A stretch of DNA of 64,000 nt from assembly GCA_945900945.1 (NCBI GenBank), contig CAMDKL010000001.1, positions 62,001-126,000 on the forward strand. The letters run 5' to 3'. Positions 53,850 to 62,766 of the stretch are shown piece after piece. The notes beneath the pieces are model-generated. The model was not told the DNA's origin, searched no databases, and saw only the letters and a list, made by a program, of their open reading frames with translations. This stretch comes from Pirellula staleyi DSM 6068 (GTDB lineage Bacteria; Planctomycetota; Planctomycetia; Pirellulales; Pirellulaceae). The position numbers and the translations under genes are program-made. Numbering within the stretch: the first letter of the stretch is position 1; each line of letters opens with the position of its first letter.

Positions 53850-53966
53850 GAAAGTGAGTGCCATTGGGCGTTAGGCGAATTCGCAGCAAATTCAGGCCCG
53901 GGGCTAGCGCCCGCCGGTTCACGAAATCGCAAAGTGAGTGCCATTTGGCTAGCGCCTGCGGCTCAG
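53850..53966 (-). repeat. Dispersed intergenic repeat, full copy plus partial second unit
   Basis: On the minus strand CACTCACTTTGCGATTTCGT runs into GAACCGGCGGGCGCTAGCCC and CGGGCCTGAATT at about 53890-53942. A GCCGCAGGCGCTAGCC unit lies at 53947-53963, and another TGGCACTCACTTTCG end at about 53850-53865. No gene lies directly upstream in this sense; the copy sits between the IS110 remnant and the SthA-like gene. Confidence 0.6.
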
Positions 53967-54072
53967 ATTGACCCCATTTCTTAGTTTGGAGTAAGCAGTA
54001 CGGCCATCTAGGGAGCCAGTCGTCGACCGTCAAGGTATAGACAGTATGGAGGCGTACGGGTAGCATAAAAGC

Positions 54073-55473
54073 ATGTCCGAAACCTTTGATCTCATCGTTC
54101 TCGGCGGCGGCCCAACTGGCGCTAGCGCTGCTGGTGCTGCCGGTCTCCTTGGCAAACGGGTCGCACTCGTCGAAAAAGCTCGCGATCTGGGCGGTGCGGG
54201 TACCAATACCGGTACGTTACCAAGTAAGACACTGCGCGAGACGGCACTCGTACTCAGTGGCTATCGCTCGCGGCGACTCTTCGGAGTTGATCTTGCACTT
54301 CAGCGTGCAGCGACAGTAGTTGACTTTATGTACCATTCCAACCACGTCTCCGAGGCTGAACGCAATCGAACAACTGCGAGGCTCAACCTGCGCCACGTCG
54401 TTCGCTACACAGGCCAGGCAAACTTCGTTGATCCTCATACGATTCGGTTCGTGAGTGCTGATGGCGGGGAGACTCTAATTCGCGGCAATAAAGTCCTCAT
54501 CGCCACGGGCTCCTCTCCATTGCGACCGCCGGAGTTTTGCTTTGAGGATGACCGCGTGCATGACTCCGACGAAATACTCCAACTCACGGCGATGCCAAAA
54601 AAGCTCGTTGTGATCGGCGGTGGTGTGATCGGCAGCGAATACGCTGGTACCTTTGCCGCGCTTGGAGTCGAAGTCCATCTGGTCGATGGCCGCGACGTTT
54701 TGATGCCATTTCTCGACGCGGAGATTTCCAAAGCCCTCGCGGAGGCGATGGCGGAGCATGGAGTACAGTTTCATTGGAAAGAGCGGGTCGTCGCGTGCGA
54801 TGCGTCTCATTCCGAAAATGTCGTCCTCACGCTGTCCTCGGGCCGGACTCTCACATGCGACGGCGTGTTCGTCTGCGCGGGGCGGCAGAGCAACACCACC
54901 GACCTGAACCTCAGCGCCGCTGGCATCACGCCGGGCAATCGTGGCCTCGTGCCCGTAAACTTGCACTACCAGAGCGAGGTGCCGCACATCTACGCCGCCG
55001 GTGACGCCGTCGGCCCTCCCGCGCTCGCCGCTACTGGTATTGAACAGGCTCGCGTCGCTGTCTTCCATGCCTTCGATTCTTTGTTAAAGAGCGACCTCGC
55101 GACACTTCTTCCGACTGGAATCTACACGATTCCCGAGGCGAGCATGGTCGGCGAGACCGAGGCATCGCTCCGAGCCAAGGGTATCGATTTCATCGCCGGT
55201 CGCGCTAGGTACGCAGACATCCCGCGTGGCGAGATCATCGGCGATCGGACAGGTTTCCTAAAGTTGCTTTTCCGCCGCGAAGACATGCGATTACTGGGTG
55301 TTCATGTCATCGGCGAGCAAGCGACCGAGCTGGTCCACATCGGCCTCGTCGCGATGCTAATGGATGCCGGAGCGGAGCTTTTCAATCGAGTGTGCTTCAA
55401 CTATCCTACGCTCGGCGACCTTTATAAATATGCCACGTACGACGCCATCATTCAGCGAACTACGAACTCTTAG
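54073..55473 (+). CDS. sthA: SthA-like soluble pyridine nucleotide transhydrogenase
   Basis: 466 aa, a flavoprotein disulfide reductase-family member. FAD motif GGGPTGASAAG, NAD(P) motif GGGVIGSEYAG and the C-terminal dimer domain (ATELVHIGLVAMLMDAGAE) are present. The redox-active CxxxxC pair of lipoamide dehydrogenases is absent: the place reads GAGTNTGTLPSK. That absence is characteristic of SthA, which moves hydride between NADPH and NAD+. E. coli SthA keeps one of the two cysteines; this copy has neither. Codon use seems more GC-rich at third positions than in its neighbours, which could mark transfer. The RND adaptor gene starts 16 nt after its stop. Confidence 0.83.
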   Translation: MSETFDLIVLGGGPTGASAAGAAGLLGKRVALVEKARDLGGAGTNTGTLPSKTLRETALVLSGYRSRRLFGVDLALQRAATVVDFMYHSNHVSEAERNRTTARLNLRHVVRYTGQANFVDPHTIRFVSADGGETLIRGNKVLIATGSSPLRPPEFCFEDDRVHDSDEILQLTAMPKKLVVIGGGVIGSEYAGTFAALGVEVHLVDGRDVLMPFLDAEISKALAEAMAEHGVQFHWKERVVACDASHSENVVLTLSSGRTLTCDGVFVCAGRQSNTTDLNLSAAGITPGNRGLVPVNLHYQSEVPHIYAAGDAVGPPALAATGIEQARVAVFHAFDSLLKSDLATLLPTGIYTIPEASMVGETEASLRAKGIDFIAGRARYADIPRGEIIGDRTGFLKLLFRREDMRLLGVHVIGEQATELVHIGLVAMLMDAGAELFNRVCFNYPTLGDLYKYATYDAIIQRTTNS

Positions 55474-55489
55474 TCGACTTGGATCTCCT

Positions 55490-56806
55490 GTGCTCACAAA
55501 ATTCGCCACCCCTTTCTGTCTTTCTCTTTTACCAAATGTACTCGTTGTTGTTGCGAGCATGGTGTTGGGTTGCTCCGCAAATAAGCCGGTTGCACGGGGG
55601 GCTCCACTAGCGAAAGTGACAGTCGCGACCGCGATAGAGCAGGAGATAACCGACTTTGATGACTTCGTTGGTCGAACCGAGGCGAGTGAAACAGTCGAGG
55701 TGCGTTCGCGTGTCTCAGGCTTCATCAAGTCGGTCGAGTTTCAAGATGGAAGTCGTGAGATTGAAAAGGACCAATTGCTTTTCAGGATCGAGCCAGATCT
55801 CTACAAAGCAATCCATGAACAGTCGACTTCTCGTATCGAACTGTGGGAAGCAAAGAAGGAACTCGCCCAGAGTAAGTTTGCACGTTACAAAATTTTGTTG
55901 CCAACGGGCGCTGTTTCCAGAGAAGAGTATGATGAATCGCTTTCAGCCGTCAAAGAATCGGAATCTGCTGTTGTGGCTGCAAAAGCCGACGCTGACCGGA
56001 CGGCATTGGATCTCAGGTACACAGATATTCGAGCCGAAATTGCAGGCCGTATCGATCGTGCTTTTATTACATCTGGCAACATGGTCACCGGCGGCCTTGG
56101 AAGTGGCACGTTACTAACTCGCATTGTTAAGAACGATCCGATCTTTGCTTATCTCGATATCGACGAGCGAACGGTGCTGAAATACCTGCGACGATTGAAC
56201 CCATCCGTGGATACATCCTCTACGAAGGATACGGTTGAAACATCGTCCCCCGGTGATGCTTCTGTGCGAAAAGCTTCGAAAAGCCTAGAGATTCCATGTT
56301 TAATGCAGTTGGCTGACGAGAAGGATTTTCTCCATGTTGGAAAAATCGACTTTGTCGAAAACAGGGTTGATTCCGCGACGGGTAGCATCAGGGTCCGTGG
56401 AGTTTTTTCGAATGCAGATTTGATGCTGACGGGCGGACTCTTTGTTCGGATTCGCATTCCTGTTTCTGAATCGTATCTTGGTGTACTCATTCCCGAGCAA
56501 GCGATTGGTACCGACCAAAATATCAAATTTGCCTATGTCGTTGGTGCAGACAATATTCCGCAACGCAAGAACTTGGTTTTAGGTCCTCAGCGTGGCGCGA
56601 TGCGTGTTATTAGGTCTGGGATCGAGGCTAAGCAAAAGGTGATCTATCGCGGATTACAACTTGTACGACCCGGTAAATCAGTCGAGCCGGAGTTGGTAGA
56701 ACTCAGTATTCGAACCGTTGCCACGGGAACCAATCCCGCCACGGTCGTATCGTCAAACGTGAGCGAATCAAACGCGGTAACTCCTGCTGCAAAAACCAAC
56801 CCGTAA
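55490..56806 (+). CDS. RND efflux periplasmic adaptor (AcrA/MexA-type lipoprotein)
   Basis: 438 aa. A lipobox (SMVLGCSA) near residue 25 predicts lipid anchoring, as in AcrA. The barrel-sandwich hybrid start is EVRSRVSGFIKSVEFQDGS, the hairpin is shown by SRIELWEAKKELAQSKFARY, and the second lipoyl half by RYTDIRAEIAGRIDRAFITS-like sequence (LRYTDIRAEIAGRIDRAF). The GTG at 55490 gives a normal signal peptide; frames starting earlier would lie inside the SthA-like gene. The membrane pump gene follows after 22 nt, so the two form a unit. An outer-membrane TolC-type gene is not in the window. Confidence 0.88.
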   Translation: MLTKFATPFCLSLLPNVLVVVASMVLGCSANKPVARGAPLAKVTVATAIEQEITDFDDFVGRTEASETVEVRSRVSGFIKSVEFQDGSREIEKDQLLFRIEPDLYKAIHEQSTSRIELWEAKKELAQSKFARYKILLPTGAVSREEYDESLSAVKESESAVVAAKADADRTALDLRYTDIRAEIAGRIDRAFITSGNMVTGGLGSGTLLTRIVKNDPIFAYLDIDERTVLKYLRRLNPSVDTSSTKDTVETSSPGDASVRKASKSLEIPCLMQLADEKDFLHVGKIDFVENRVDSATGSIRVRGVFSNADLMLTGGLFVRIRIPVSESYLGVLIPEQAIGTDQNIKFAYVVGADNIPQRKNLVLGPQRGAMRVIRSGIEAKQKVIYRGLQLVRPGKSVEPELVELSIRTVATGTNPATVVSSNVSESNAVTPAAKTNP

Positions 56807-56828
56807 TAAGCCATCCGAAGGATACACC

Positions 56829-59800
56829 GTGCTGTCACATTTCTTTATTGATCGGCCTATCTTTGCGGGTGTTATTTCGTTCGTCATAACGATGATCGGG
56901 GCCATCTTTGTGTGGACTCTGCCGATCGCGCAATATCCCGAGATCGCTCCGCCGACCGTTCAAGTCTCTTGCTTCTATCCAGGAGCCAGCGCGAAGGTTG
57001 TTTCGGACACGGTCGCGGCTCCGATCGAGCAGCAGGTGACCGGCGTTGAAAACATGCTCTACATGTCGTCTCAATCTACCAATGACGGTGCCTATAACTT
57101 GACCGTCACCTTCGATATTGGAACGAACTTGGATATGGCACAAGTCTTGGTCCAAAACCGCGTCAATCTTGCGCTACCAAGCTTGCCCAGCGAAGTCAAA
57201 CAAACCGGAGTCAGCGTCAAGAAGAAATCAGCCAATGTTCTTTTGGTCGTCAACGTTGTTTCGCCAAAAAACTCAAGGGATCAACTCTATTTGAGTAACT
57301 ATGCTACGATCCGGTTGCGAGATGAACTTGCTCGACTTGAAGGAGTGGGTGACGTCTCGTTCCTAGGTCAGCTCGATTATAGCATGCGAGTGTGGTTGGA
57401 TCCAGAACGGCTCGCCGTTCTGGGGACGACTGCACCCGATGTGTTGCTAGCGTTACGCGAACAAAATGTGCAAGTGGCTGCGGGCGCCATCGGCCGTCCA
57501 CCTGTCCCCGCTGGCGAATTGTTTCAGTACACCCTGACAACTCTCGGACGTTTGACCGAAGCCGAGGAGTTCGGGGACATCATTGTCAAATCGGGACAAA
57601 GTGGACAAATAGTGCGTCTTAAAGACGTTGTTACGGCAAAGCGACAGTCAGCAGATGGACAATCATTAGGCGGGATCGAGCTCGGAGCCAAGAGCCAAGA
57701 CACAGCTTGTACGCTCGACGGAAGCCCGTCGGTCGGATTGGCTATTTATCAATTGCCAGGTTCCAATGCTCTCGACACTGCGAAAACCATTCGCAAACGG
57801 ATGGCGGAGCTCAAAGAGTTGTTCCCTGACGACGTTGACTATAAGATTGTGTACGACACGACTCCCTTCATTTCGGAGTCGATCACCGAAGTGTTCAAGG
57901 CATTGCGAGACGCCATTATTCTAGTTGCAATTGTGGTCTTGGCTTTCTTGCAGTCCTGGCGGGCAACCTTGATTCCGTTGATTGCCGTCCCGGTAGCGAT
58001 TGTGGGCACCTTTGCTGTGATGGCAGGACTCGGTTTTAGCCTCAACAATCTGTCCTTGTTCGGTTTGGTATTGGCAATCGGTATTGTGGTCGATGATGCG
58101 ATCGTGGTCGTGGAAGCAGTCGAGCATGCAATCGATCATGGGCTAACGCCGCGAGATGCGGCGAGGAAAGCCATGGACGAAGTTTCCGGTCCGATCATTG
58201 CGATTTCGCTAGTGCTCATGTGCGTATTCATACCGTGCATTTTTATTACCGGAATCACGGGACAGTTCTTTAAGCAGTTTGCGGTCACGATTGCGGTTTC
58301 GACCTTCTTTTCGGCCTTGAATTCTTTGACGCTCAGCCCTGCATTATCCGCTTTGCTATTGCGTCCAAAAGCCGAGCAGCGAGACCCACTCACGAAGCTT
58401 ATCAATGCTACATTGGGTTGGTTTTTTAAGCTTTTTAATTCCGGATTCAATACTGCATCCGGCATCTACGCTTCGGTGGTCGGCAGCCTACTGAGACTCA
58501 GTTTTGTAGTGGTGCTTGTCTATGTTGGCCTGCTTGGGCTAACTTATTTTGGCATGACCCATGTTCCGTCTGGATTTATTCCGGCTCAAGACAAAGGGTA
58601 TTTACTGGTCGATGTGCAGCTGCCTGATTCGGCATCACTTGATCGCACACGTGTGGTCATGCAGGAAATCGAAAGGTTATTGCGAGGTGGAAAAGAGGGG
58701 GGCACCGAAGTCGATTCTGGCGCAAGCCATTCTCGTTCAAGTTCTGGTGTACCGGGCGTGGGACATACGATTGCGGTAAACGGACAGTCTTTTATTCAAA
58801 ATGCCGTTGGATCCAACTTCGGTTCGTTCTATGTGATTCTCGATGAATTTCATCATCGCCATGGTGCTGAGCTTGGGGCCAACGCGATCGCCGCCAAGCT
58901 TCGAGCGTTGGTTGCTGCGAATGTGCGAGACGCCAAAGTAGCCGTATTTGGCCCGCCCCCAGTAGACGGCCTGGGGAGTGGCGGCGGTTTTAAGGTGATG
59001 GTTCGGGATGTGGGTGCATTGGGGCTCGACAATCTCCAGCTATCTGCGGACGAACTGGCCAGTACCGGTAACAGCGTGCCTGGTTTGATCGGATTGTTTA
59101 ATGGCTTTCGAGCTTCAACGCCACAGTTTTTCGTCGACGTCGACCGCAGCAAATGCAGGTCGCTCGGTGTCTCGCTGCAGGAAGTCTTTTCGTCGTTGCA
59201 ATTGTTCTTAGGCGGAACCTACGCGAACGACTTCAACCAATTTGGTCGAACTTGGCAAGTGAACTTGCAAGCAGACTCGAGTTTCCGGTTGCGGCCAGAG
59301 CAGATTTCTCAGTTCCGTGTTCGCAACTCTGCTGGCGGTATGGTACCGTTAGGGGCACTTTGCGACGTATCCGAAAGTAGCGGCCCGTCGATGGTCCTGC
59401 GATACAACGGAGTCAACGCAGCAGCCGTCAATGGATCGTCTGCTCCTGGCTTCAGTTCTGGCGCGATTGTTTCGGTCGTCGATACCATTGTCAAAGACAC
59501 ACTTCCATCGGGAATGGACGCGCAATGGACAGAGCTAACATTCCTGCAAATTCGAGCAGGGAACACCGCCATTGTTGTCTTTGCTATCGCCGTCGTACTG
59601 GTCTTTCTCGTTTTGGCTGCTCAGTACGAGAGCTTGTCTATGCCTTTGGCAGTCATTCTGGTTGTCCCGATGTGTTTGCTTTGCTCGGTAGCTGGGATCG
59701 CTATGGCAGGCATGGATATCAACATCTTCGTCCAGATAGGATTTATCGTTTTGGTGGGCTTGGCTAGCAAGAATGCGATCTTGATTGTTGAGTTTGCGAA

Positions 59801-60089
59801 AGAGCAACAAGCGTCTGGCGTCCCGTGTTTTGAAGCGACTGTTACCGCATGTCGTCTGCGACTGCGTCCAATCATGATGACGTCGTTTGCGTTTATCTTG
59901 GGTGTGGTCCCGTTGGCACTTGCCGTGGGAGCCGGTGCAGAGATGCGACGCACGCTTGGTATAGCAGTCTTTGCTGGCATGCTTGGAGTGACCATTTTCG
60001 GCATCCTGTTGACGCCGGTTTTTTATTATCTGTTGGCTCGGACAAATTCCAAATCGAAATCCGCCAAACCCCATGCCCATCCACTATAG
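56829..60089 (+). CDS. RND multidrug efflux transporter (AcrB/MexB, HAE1 family)
   Basis: 1086 aa, slightly longer than AcrB (about 1050). Twelve helices are expected; the first begins SHFFIDRPIFAGVISFVITM, the HAE1 signature. The proton-relay Asp pair is at GIVVDDAIVVVEAVEH in TM4, and the matching Lys is at GLASKNAILIVEFAKEQQ in TM10. Porter-domain motifs are YPEIAPPTVQVSCFYPGAS and SQSTNDGAYNLTV. The start is GTG. It should export hydrophobic drugs or lipids with the lipoprotein adaptor encoded upstream. The extra length is mainly in a Ser/Gly-rich periplasmic loop (about residues 622-645). Confidence 0.95.
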   Translation: MLSHFFIDRPIFAGVISFVITMIGAIFVWTLPIAQYPEIAPPTVQVSCFYPGASAKVVSDTVAAPIEQQVTGVENMLYMSSQSTNDGAYNLTVTFDIGTNLDMAQVLVQNRVNLALPSLPSEVKQTGVSVKKKSANVLLVVNVVSPKNSRDQLYLSNYATIRLRDELARLEGVGDVSFLGQLDYSMRVWLDPERLAVLGTTAPDVLLALREQNVQVAAGAIGRPPVPAGELFQYTLTTLGRLTEAEEFGDIIVKSGQSGQIVRLKDVVTAKRQSADGQSLGGIELGAKSQDTACTLDGSPSVGLAIYQLPGSNALDTAKTIRKRMAELKELFPDDVDYKIVYDTTPFISESITEVFKALRDAIILVAIVVLAFLQSWRATLIPLIAVPVAIVGTFAVMAGLGFSLNNLSLFGLVLAIGIVVDDAIVVVEAVEHAIDHGLTPRDAARKAMDEVSGPIIAISLVLMCVFIPCIFITGITGQFFKQFAVTIAVSTFFSALNSLTLSPALSALLLRPKAEQRDPLTKLINATLGWFFKLFNSGFNTASGIYASVVGSLLRLSFVVVLVYVGLLGLTYFGMTHVPSGFIPAQDKGYLLVDVQLPDSASLDRTRVVMQEIERLLRGGKEGGTEVDSGASHSRSSSGVPGVGHTIAVNGQSFIQNAVGSNFGSFYVILDEFHHRHGAELGANAIAAKLRALVAANVRDAKVAVFGPPPVDGLGSGGGFKVMVRDVGALGLDNLQLSADELASTGNSVPGLIGLFNGFRASTPQFFVDVDRSKCRSLGVSLQEVFSSLQLFLGGTYANDFNQFGRTWQVNLQADSSFRLRPEQISQFRVRNSAGGMVPLGALCDVSESSGPSMVLRYNGVNAAAVNGSSAPGFSSGAIVSVVDTIVKDTLPSGMDAQWTELTFLQIRAGNTAIVVFAIAVVLVFLVLAAQYESLSMPLAVILVVPMCLLCSVAGIAMAGMDINIFVQIGFIVLVGLASKNAILIVEFAKEQQASGVPCFEATVTACRLRLRPIMMTSFAFILGVVPLALAVGAGAEMRRTLGIAVFAGMLGVTIFGILLTPVFYYLLARTNSKSKSAKPHAHPL

Positions 60090-60176
60090 GACGGCGTGAC
60101 AAAGATTTCGGCCTGTACGATTGAGACACACAAAGGTGCTAGCACAAGTCGAGCATTCAGCAACAATCACTGGAAA

Positions 60177-60241
60177 GGTAGGAAAATTAGGGGTAGGAAG
60201 ATGAGTTTCAAAAGTATTTTCCTACCCCAATTCTTCCTACC
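60177..60241. repeat. Near-perfect 23-bp inverted repeat with GGTAGGAA ends
   Basis: The arm at 60177-60199 (two GGTAGGAA units separated by AATTAGG-like sequence) pairs with 60219-60241, 21 of 23 positions, around a 19-nt loop. It lies between the convergent ends of the RND pump gene and the secreted-protein gene at 60309, so it may be a bidirectional terminator or a repeat-family member. Confidence 0.55.
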
Positions 60242-60308
60242 GGGTTTTCAATCCAATCGTTCAGGTCGAAGGATTTTGATTACTGCAAGCAGTTAGCATC
60301 CGTCTGGA

Positions 60309-61760
60309 TCAGAACTGCACTTTATACTTTTCGGTCATCCTACGCCGAATGTCAGCTTCCATCGCATCGATTTTGGCTATCAGTTCTCGGTAGGATAAAA
60401 AGCCCTGAGCTTGTGCCATATCTTGGTACTTGCTCAATGAGTTCGATTGGTCTTGGTAGGCGTAGTTGGTGCCACCATGGTACATACCGTAGTACCCGTA
60501 GTACCCACCGGTGTTTCCGTACTGTGTCGCTCCAGCGTTATTCGCCAGAGCCGCTTCCCCAGCTTGAATGTTGGTTTGTTGCATTGCTACCATATTGCCT
60601 CGCAGTCCTTTAGAAACGGCCACTGTAAAGTTCACTATCTCGGGATCCACGTTTAAGGTTGGCAGATCGTCAAGTCTTCGTGCCATTTGGCCGTTCATTT
60701 GGGCGCGCGAGCCTGTGTTACTTGCTGAGTAGTCCCGCACGCGTTTAATGATATTTGTGGACTTAGCATAGTAGGTTTTGTTGGTTTCCAACAAAGCACT
60801 CTCGCTCAATGGATCCTGTAATGGTTCAAGGCCTTCAGGTGGTATGTTGGCAGCCTGCTGATGCACGGTGAAAATTCCTACAAGGTGGTCGAGGGTTTCA
60901 ACGGTAATAGCTCCTCGAAAGGCAATGGTGTTTCCATCCATGGAAGCGACCCATTTGGAGGACTCTGGCATCGATGCGTGGTTTCTGTGAAGTACCTCTA
61001 TAAAAAAGTTCTTTGCGACAGGCAGCAAATTCGCTGGCGAGGAACCGAAGTCCAGACTGATAATGCATTCGTTTAGATTTTTCCGCCCAACGATGATTCG
61101 AATTCCATGGACGGAGGAAAGAGTGGTCGCAACGGACCGCAAATCCAAGCCCTTGAGAGATTCAAAACCTACGAGTTTTTGTTCTAGAGCTATTGGTGAC
61201 CATGTGTCCAGAAGGTCAACGGCTAGCAGTAGCGATATGAACTTCGAACCTTGAACCGCATGCTTTTTTAGGTATGCCGATGAGCCAGTACCGACTTCTT
61301 TGTTTAGCCACATCGCTACCAATTTGCGGTCGGACGGACGGACGATTCCAATCACGTTGCTGGCGATTGGCACCAAGTAGGATTGTCGAGGTGTCCAAAT
61401 GACACTCTTGCCTGCGATCGAATCGACATACCCTTTTACTAACTTCGCAAGTGATTCCGCGTTCTTCCAACCAGCTAATGTGACGTAACCAATTTCCCAG
61501 GAAGGCTCGAGCGAGTCGAGGTTCAAATCGGCGGCAATGCGAACTTCGCCAATCCCTTCAGGCAAATCCGCATGCAGCATCGATCCTGACGTCAAAGATC
61601 GAAGAGACGAAAAGTCAGCGTAAAGGATTGCGTTTGCACCGTTCGGCGTCGAAGCTAAAACCTCGGTCAAGGAAGGTTCTTGAGAACCAACTTCTCCTCC
61701 TAGGAGTCCGACGCTAGTCAATACGAGAAGCATTTGAAAAAAACGAATCGCTCGTGTCAC
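60309..61760 (-). CDS. Secreted protein of unknown function
   Basis: 483 aa. A GTG at 61760 follows AAAGG with about 7-nt spacing and gives a signal peptide (IRFFQMLLVLTSVGLLGG). No known domain was recognised. The N-terminal half has strand-rich stretches like those of DUF3352-type proteins (SLRSLTSGSMLHADLP; WEIGYVTLAGWKNAESL), and a Tyr/Gly-rich patch (YGNTGGYYGYYGMYHGG) lies before the C-terminal helix (YRELIAKIDAMEADIRRRM). It resembles the other large secreted protein at 44924 in style but not obviously in sequence. The longer frame to 61835 adds an unlikely extension. Confidence 0.72.
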   Translation of the reverse strand: MTRAIRFFQMLLVLTSVGLLGGEVGSQEPSLTEVLASTPNGANAILYADFSSLRSLTSGSMLHADLPEGIGEVRIAADLNLDSLEPSWEIGYVTLAGWKNAESLAKLVKGYVDSIAGKSVIWTPRQSYLVPIASNVIGIVRPSDRKLVAMWLNKEVGTGSSAYLKKHAVQGSKFISLLLAVDLLDTWSPIALEQKLVGFESLKGLDLRSVATTLSSVHGIRIIVGRKNLNECIISLDFGSSPANLLPVAKNFFIEVLHRNHASMPESSKWVASMDGNTIAFRGAITVETLDHLVGIFTVHQQAANIPPEGLEPLQDPLSESALLETNKTYYAKSTNIIKRVRDYSASNTGSRAQMNGQMARRLDDLPTLNVDPEIVNFTVAVSKGLRGNMVAMQQTNIQAGEAALANNAGATQYGNTGGYYGYYGMYHGGTNYAYQDQSNSLSKYQDMAQAQGFLSYRELIAKIDAMEADIRRRMTEKYKVQF

Positions 61761-62316
61761 GATGCAGCCTTTAAAAAAGAGTATTTTTCGACCTTGAAAA
61801 CAAGAAACAGGTTCGGGATCAAGCAGAATAACCATATAAACCGATCGCCCTCACCCCTGACTTGGGGATCTTATTGTAGTCACTGAGTTGCATTGTAGCA
61901 TTTAGGCCACGAAATGTAGTAGAAACCGTGTCTATCCGTTTGCAATGGCACTCGAAACGATTTCGGGTTCTTAGAGGATTTTTGGCACTTCTGGTTGATC
62001 ATCACCGTTGTCTTCGAACTGAAAATTTTCGACCTGAACTGAATTTCAAAAATTCAGATCGTTCGCAATGACATTTTCCATCACGATCGCTCCATTAAAA
62101 ATCCATCGGGTTAGGGAAATTTCAGGGCAGGAAGAAGAAAACAATCTACTTTCGGTGTTGATCAATCGAGAAGTGTCCAAATTTTGCGGATTTCAACAAA
62201 CCGATTGGAATCAAAAAAGGCTTCTCCTACACTGATGAACAATGTAAAAAGACACAATCAGAGCATTGGGTCCTATCGAGCGCCCTTAACTTTTCGCGAT
62301 TTCCAGGAGAACTGCT
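61761..62316. other. Long divergent intergenic region
   Basis: 556 nt between divergent genes. One clear hairpin is CTGAATTT (62039-62046) with AAATTCAG (62050-62057), loop CAA. The region is AT-rich around 62100-62230. No supported gene was seen; a frame opening at 62184 overlaps the SHD1 gene and looks like a shadow. Confidence 0.4.
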
Positions 62317-62682
62317 ATGTTTCGGCGTTGTTGTTTTTTCGCCGTCTGTTTACTTCTCGCGCAGACGCCGTCAGCTTTTTCCAAGGAATGGTCCGACAAA
62401 TCCGGCGCTTTTCAATTCGAAGCGACCTTGATCGCCTTCGATCAAGAAAATGTGGTGCTCCAATCCACCGACAAGGAGCGGATGAACGGACACGAACTCA
62501 TTTCGATCCCAAGAAAAGACCTCTCGGCAGCAGATCAGGAATACTTGTCCTCCAAAGATGCCGCCGAGTTAACTTCGCAGTTACCGCTCGCGACAGCTCA
62601 CAGGCATCGTTTCAAGCGATGGCCCGCAATCCAGGTTATGTCGTGGGACCGGTTAAAAGGTTATCTCGAAGGAGATGATTAG
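62317..62682 (+). CDS. Small SHD1-domain secreted protein
   Basis: 121 aa. A signal peptide (CCFFAVCLLLAQTPSAF) is followed by an SHD1-like (SLA1 homology 1) fold: EWSDKSGAFQFEATLIAFDQ, ENVVLQSTDKER and ISIPRKDLSAADQEYLSS. In planctomycetes such domains occur in many exported proteins; the eukaryotic SHD1 binds NPFx(1,2)D peptides. AGGAG lies just before the ATG. It lies 84 nt before the sensor kinase gene on the same strand. Confidence 0.82.
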   Translation: MFRRCCFFAVCLLLAQTPSAFSKEWSDKSGAFQFEATLIAFDQENVVLQSTDKERMNGHELISIPRKDLSAADQEYLSSKDAAELTSQLPLATAHRHRFKRWPAIQVMSWDRLKGYLEGDD

Positions 62683-62766
62683 AATCGACTGCGATTGTGA
62701 AACGGGCGACATGGAGAGCGAAGGGCCGCCCAGCCCGCTCGGCAGTTTTCAATCCCTCTTTTTCAA

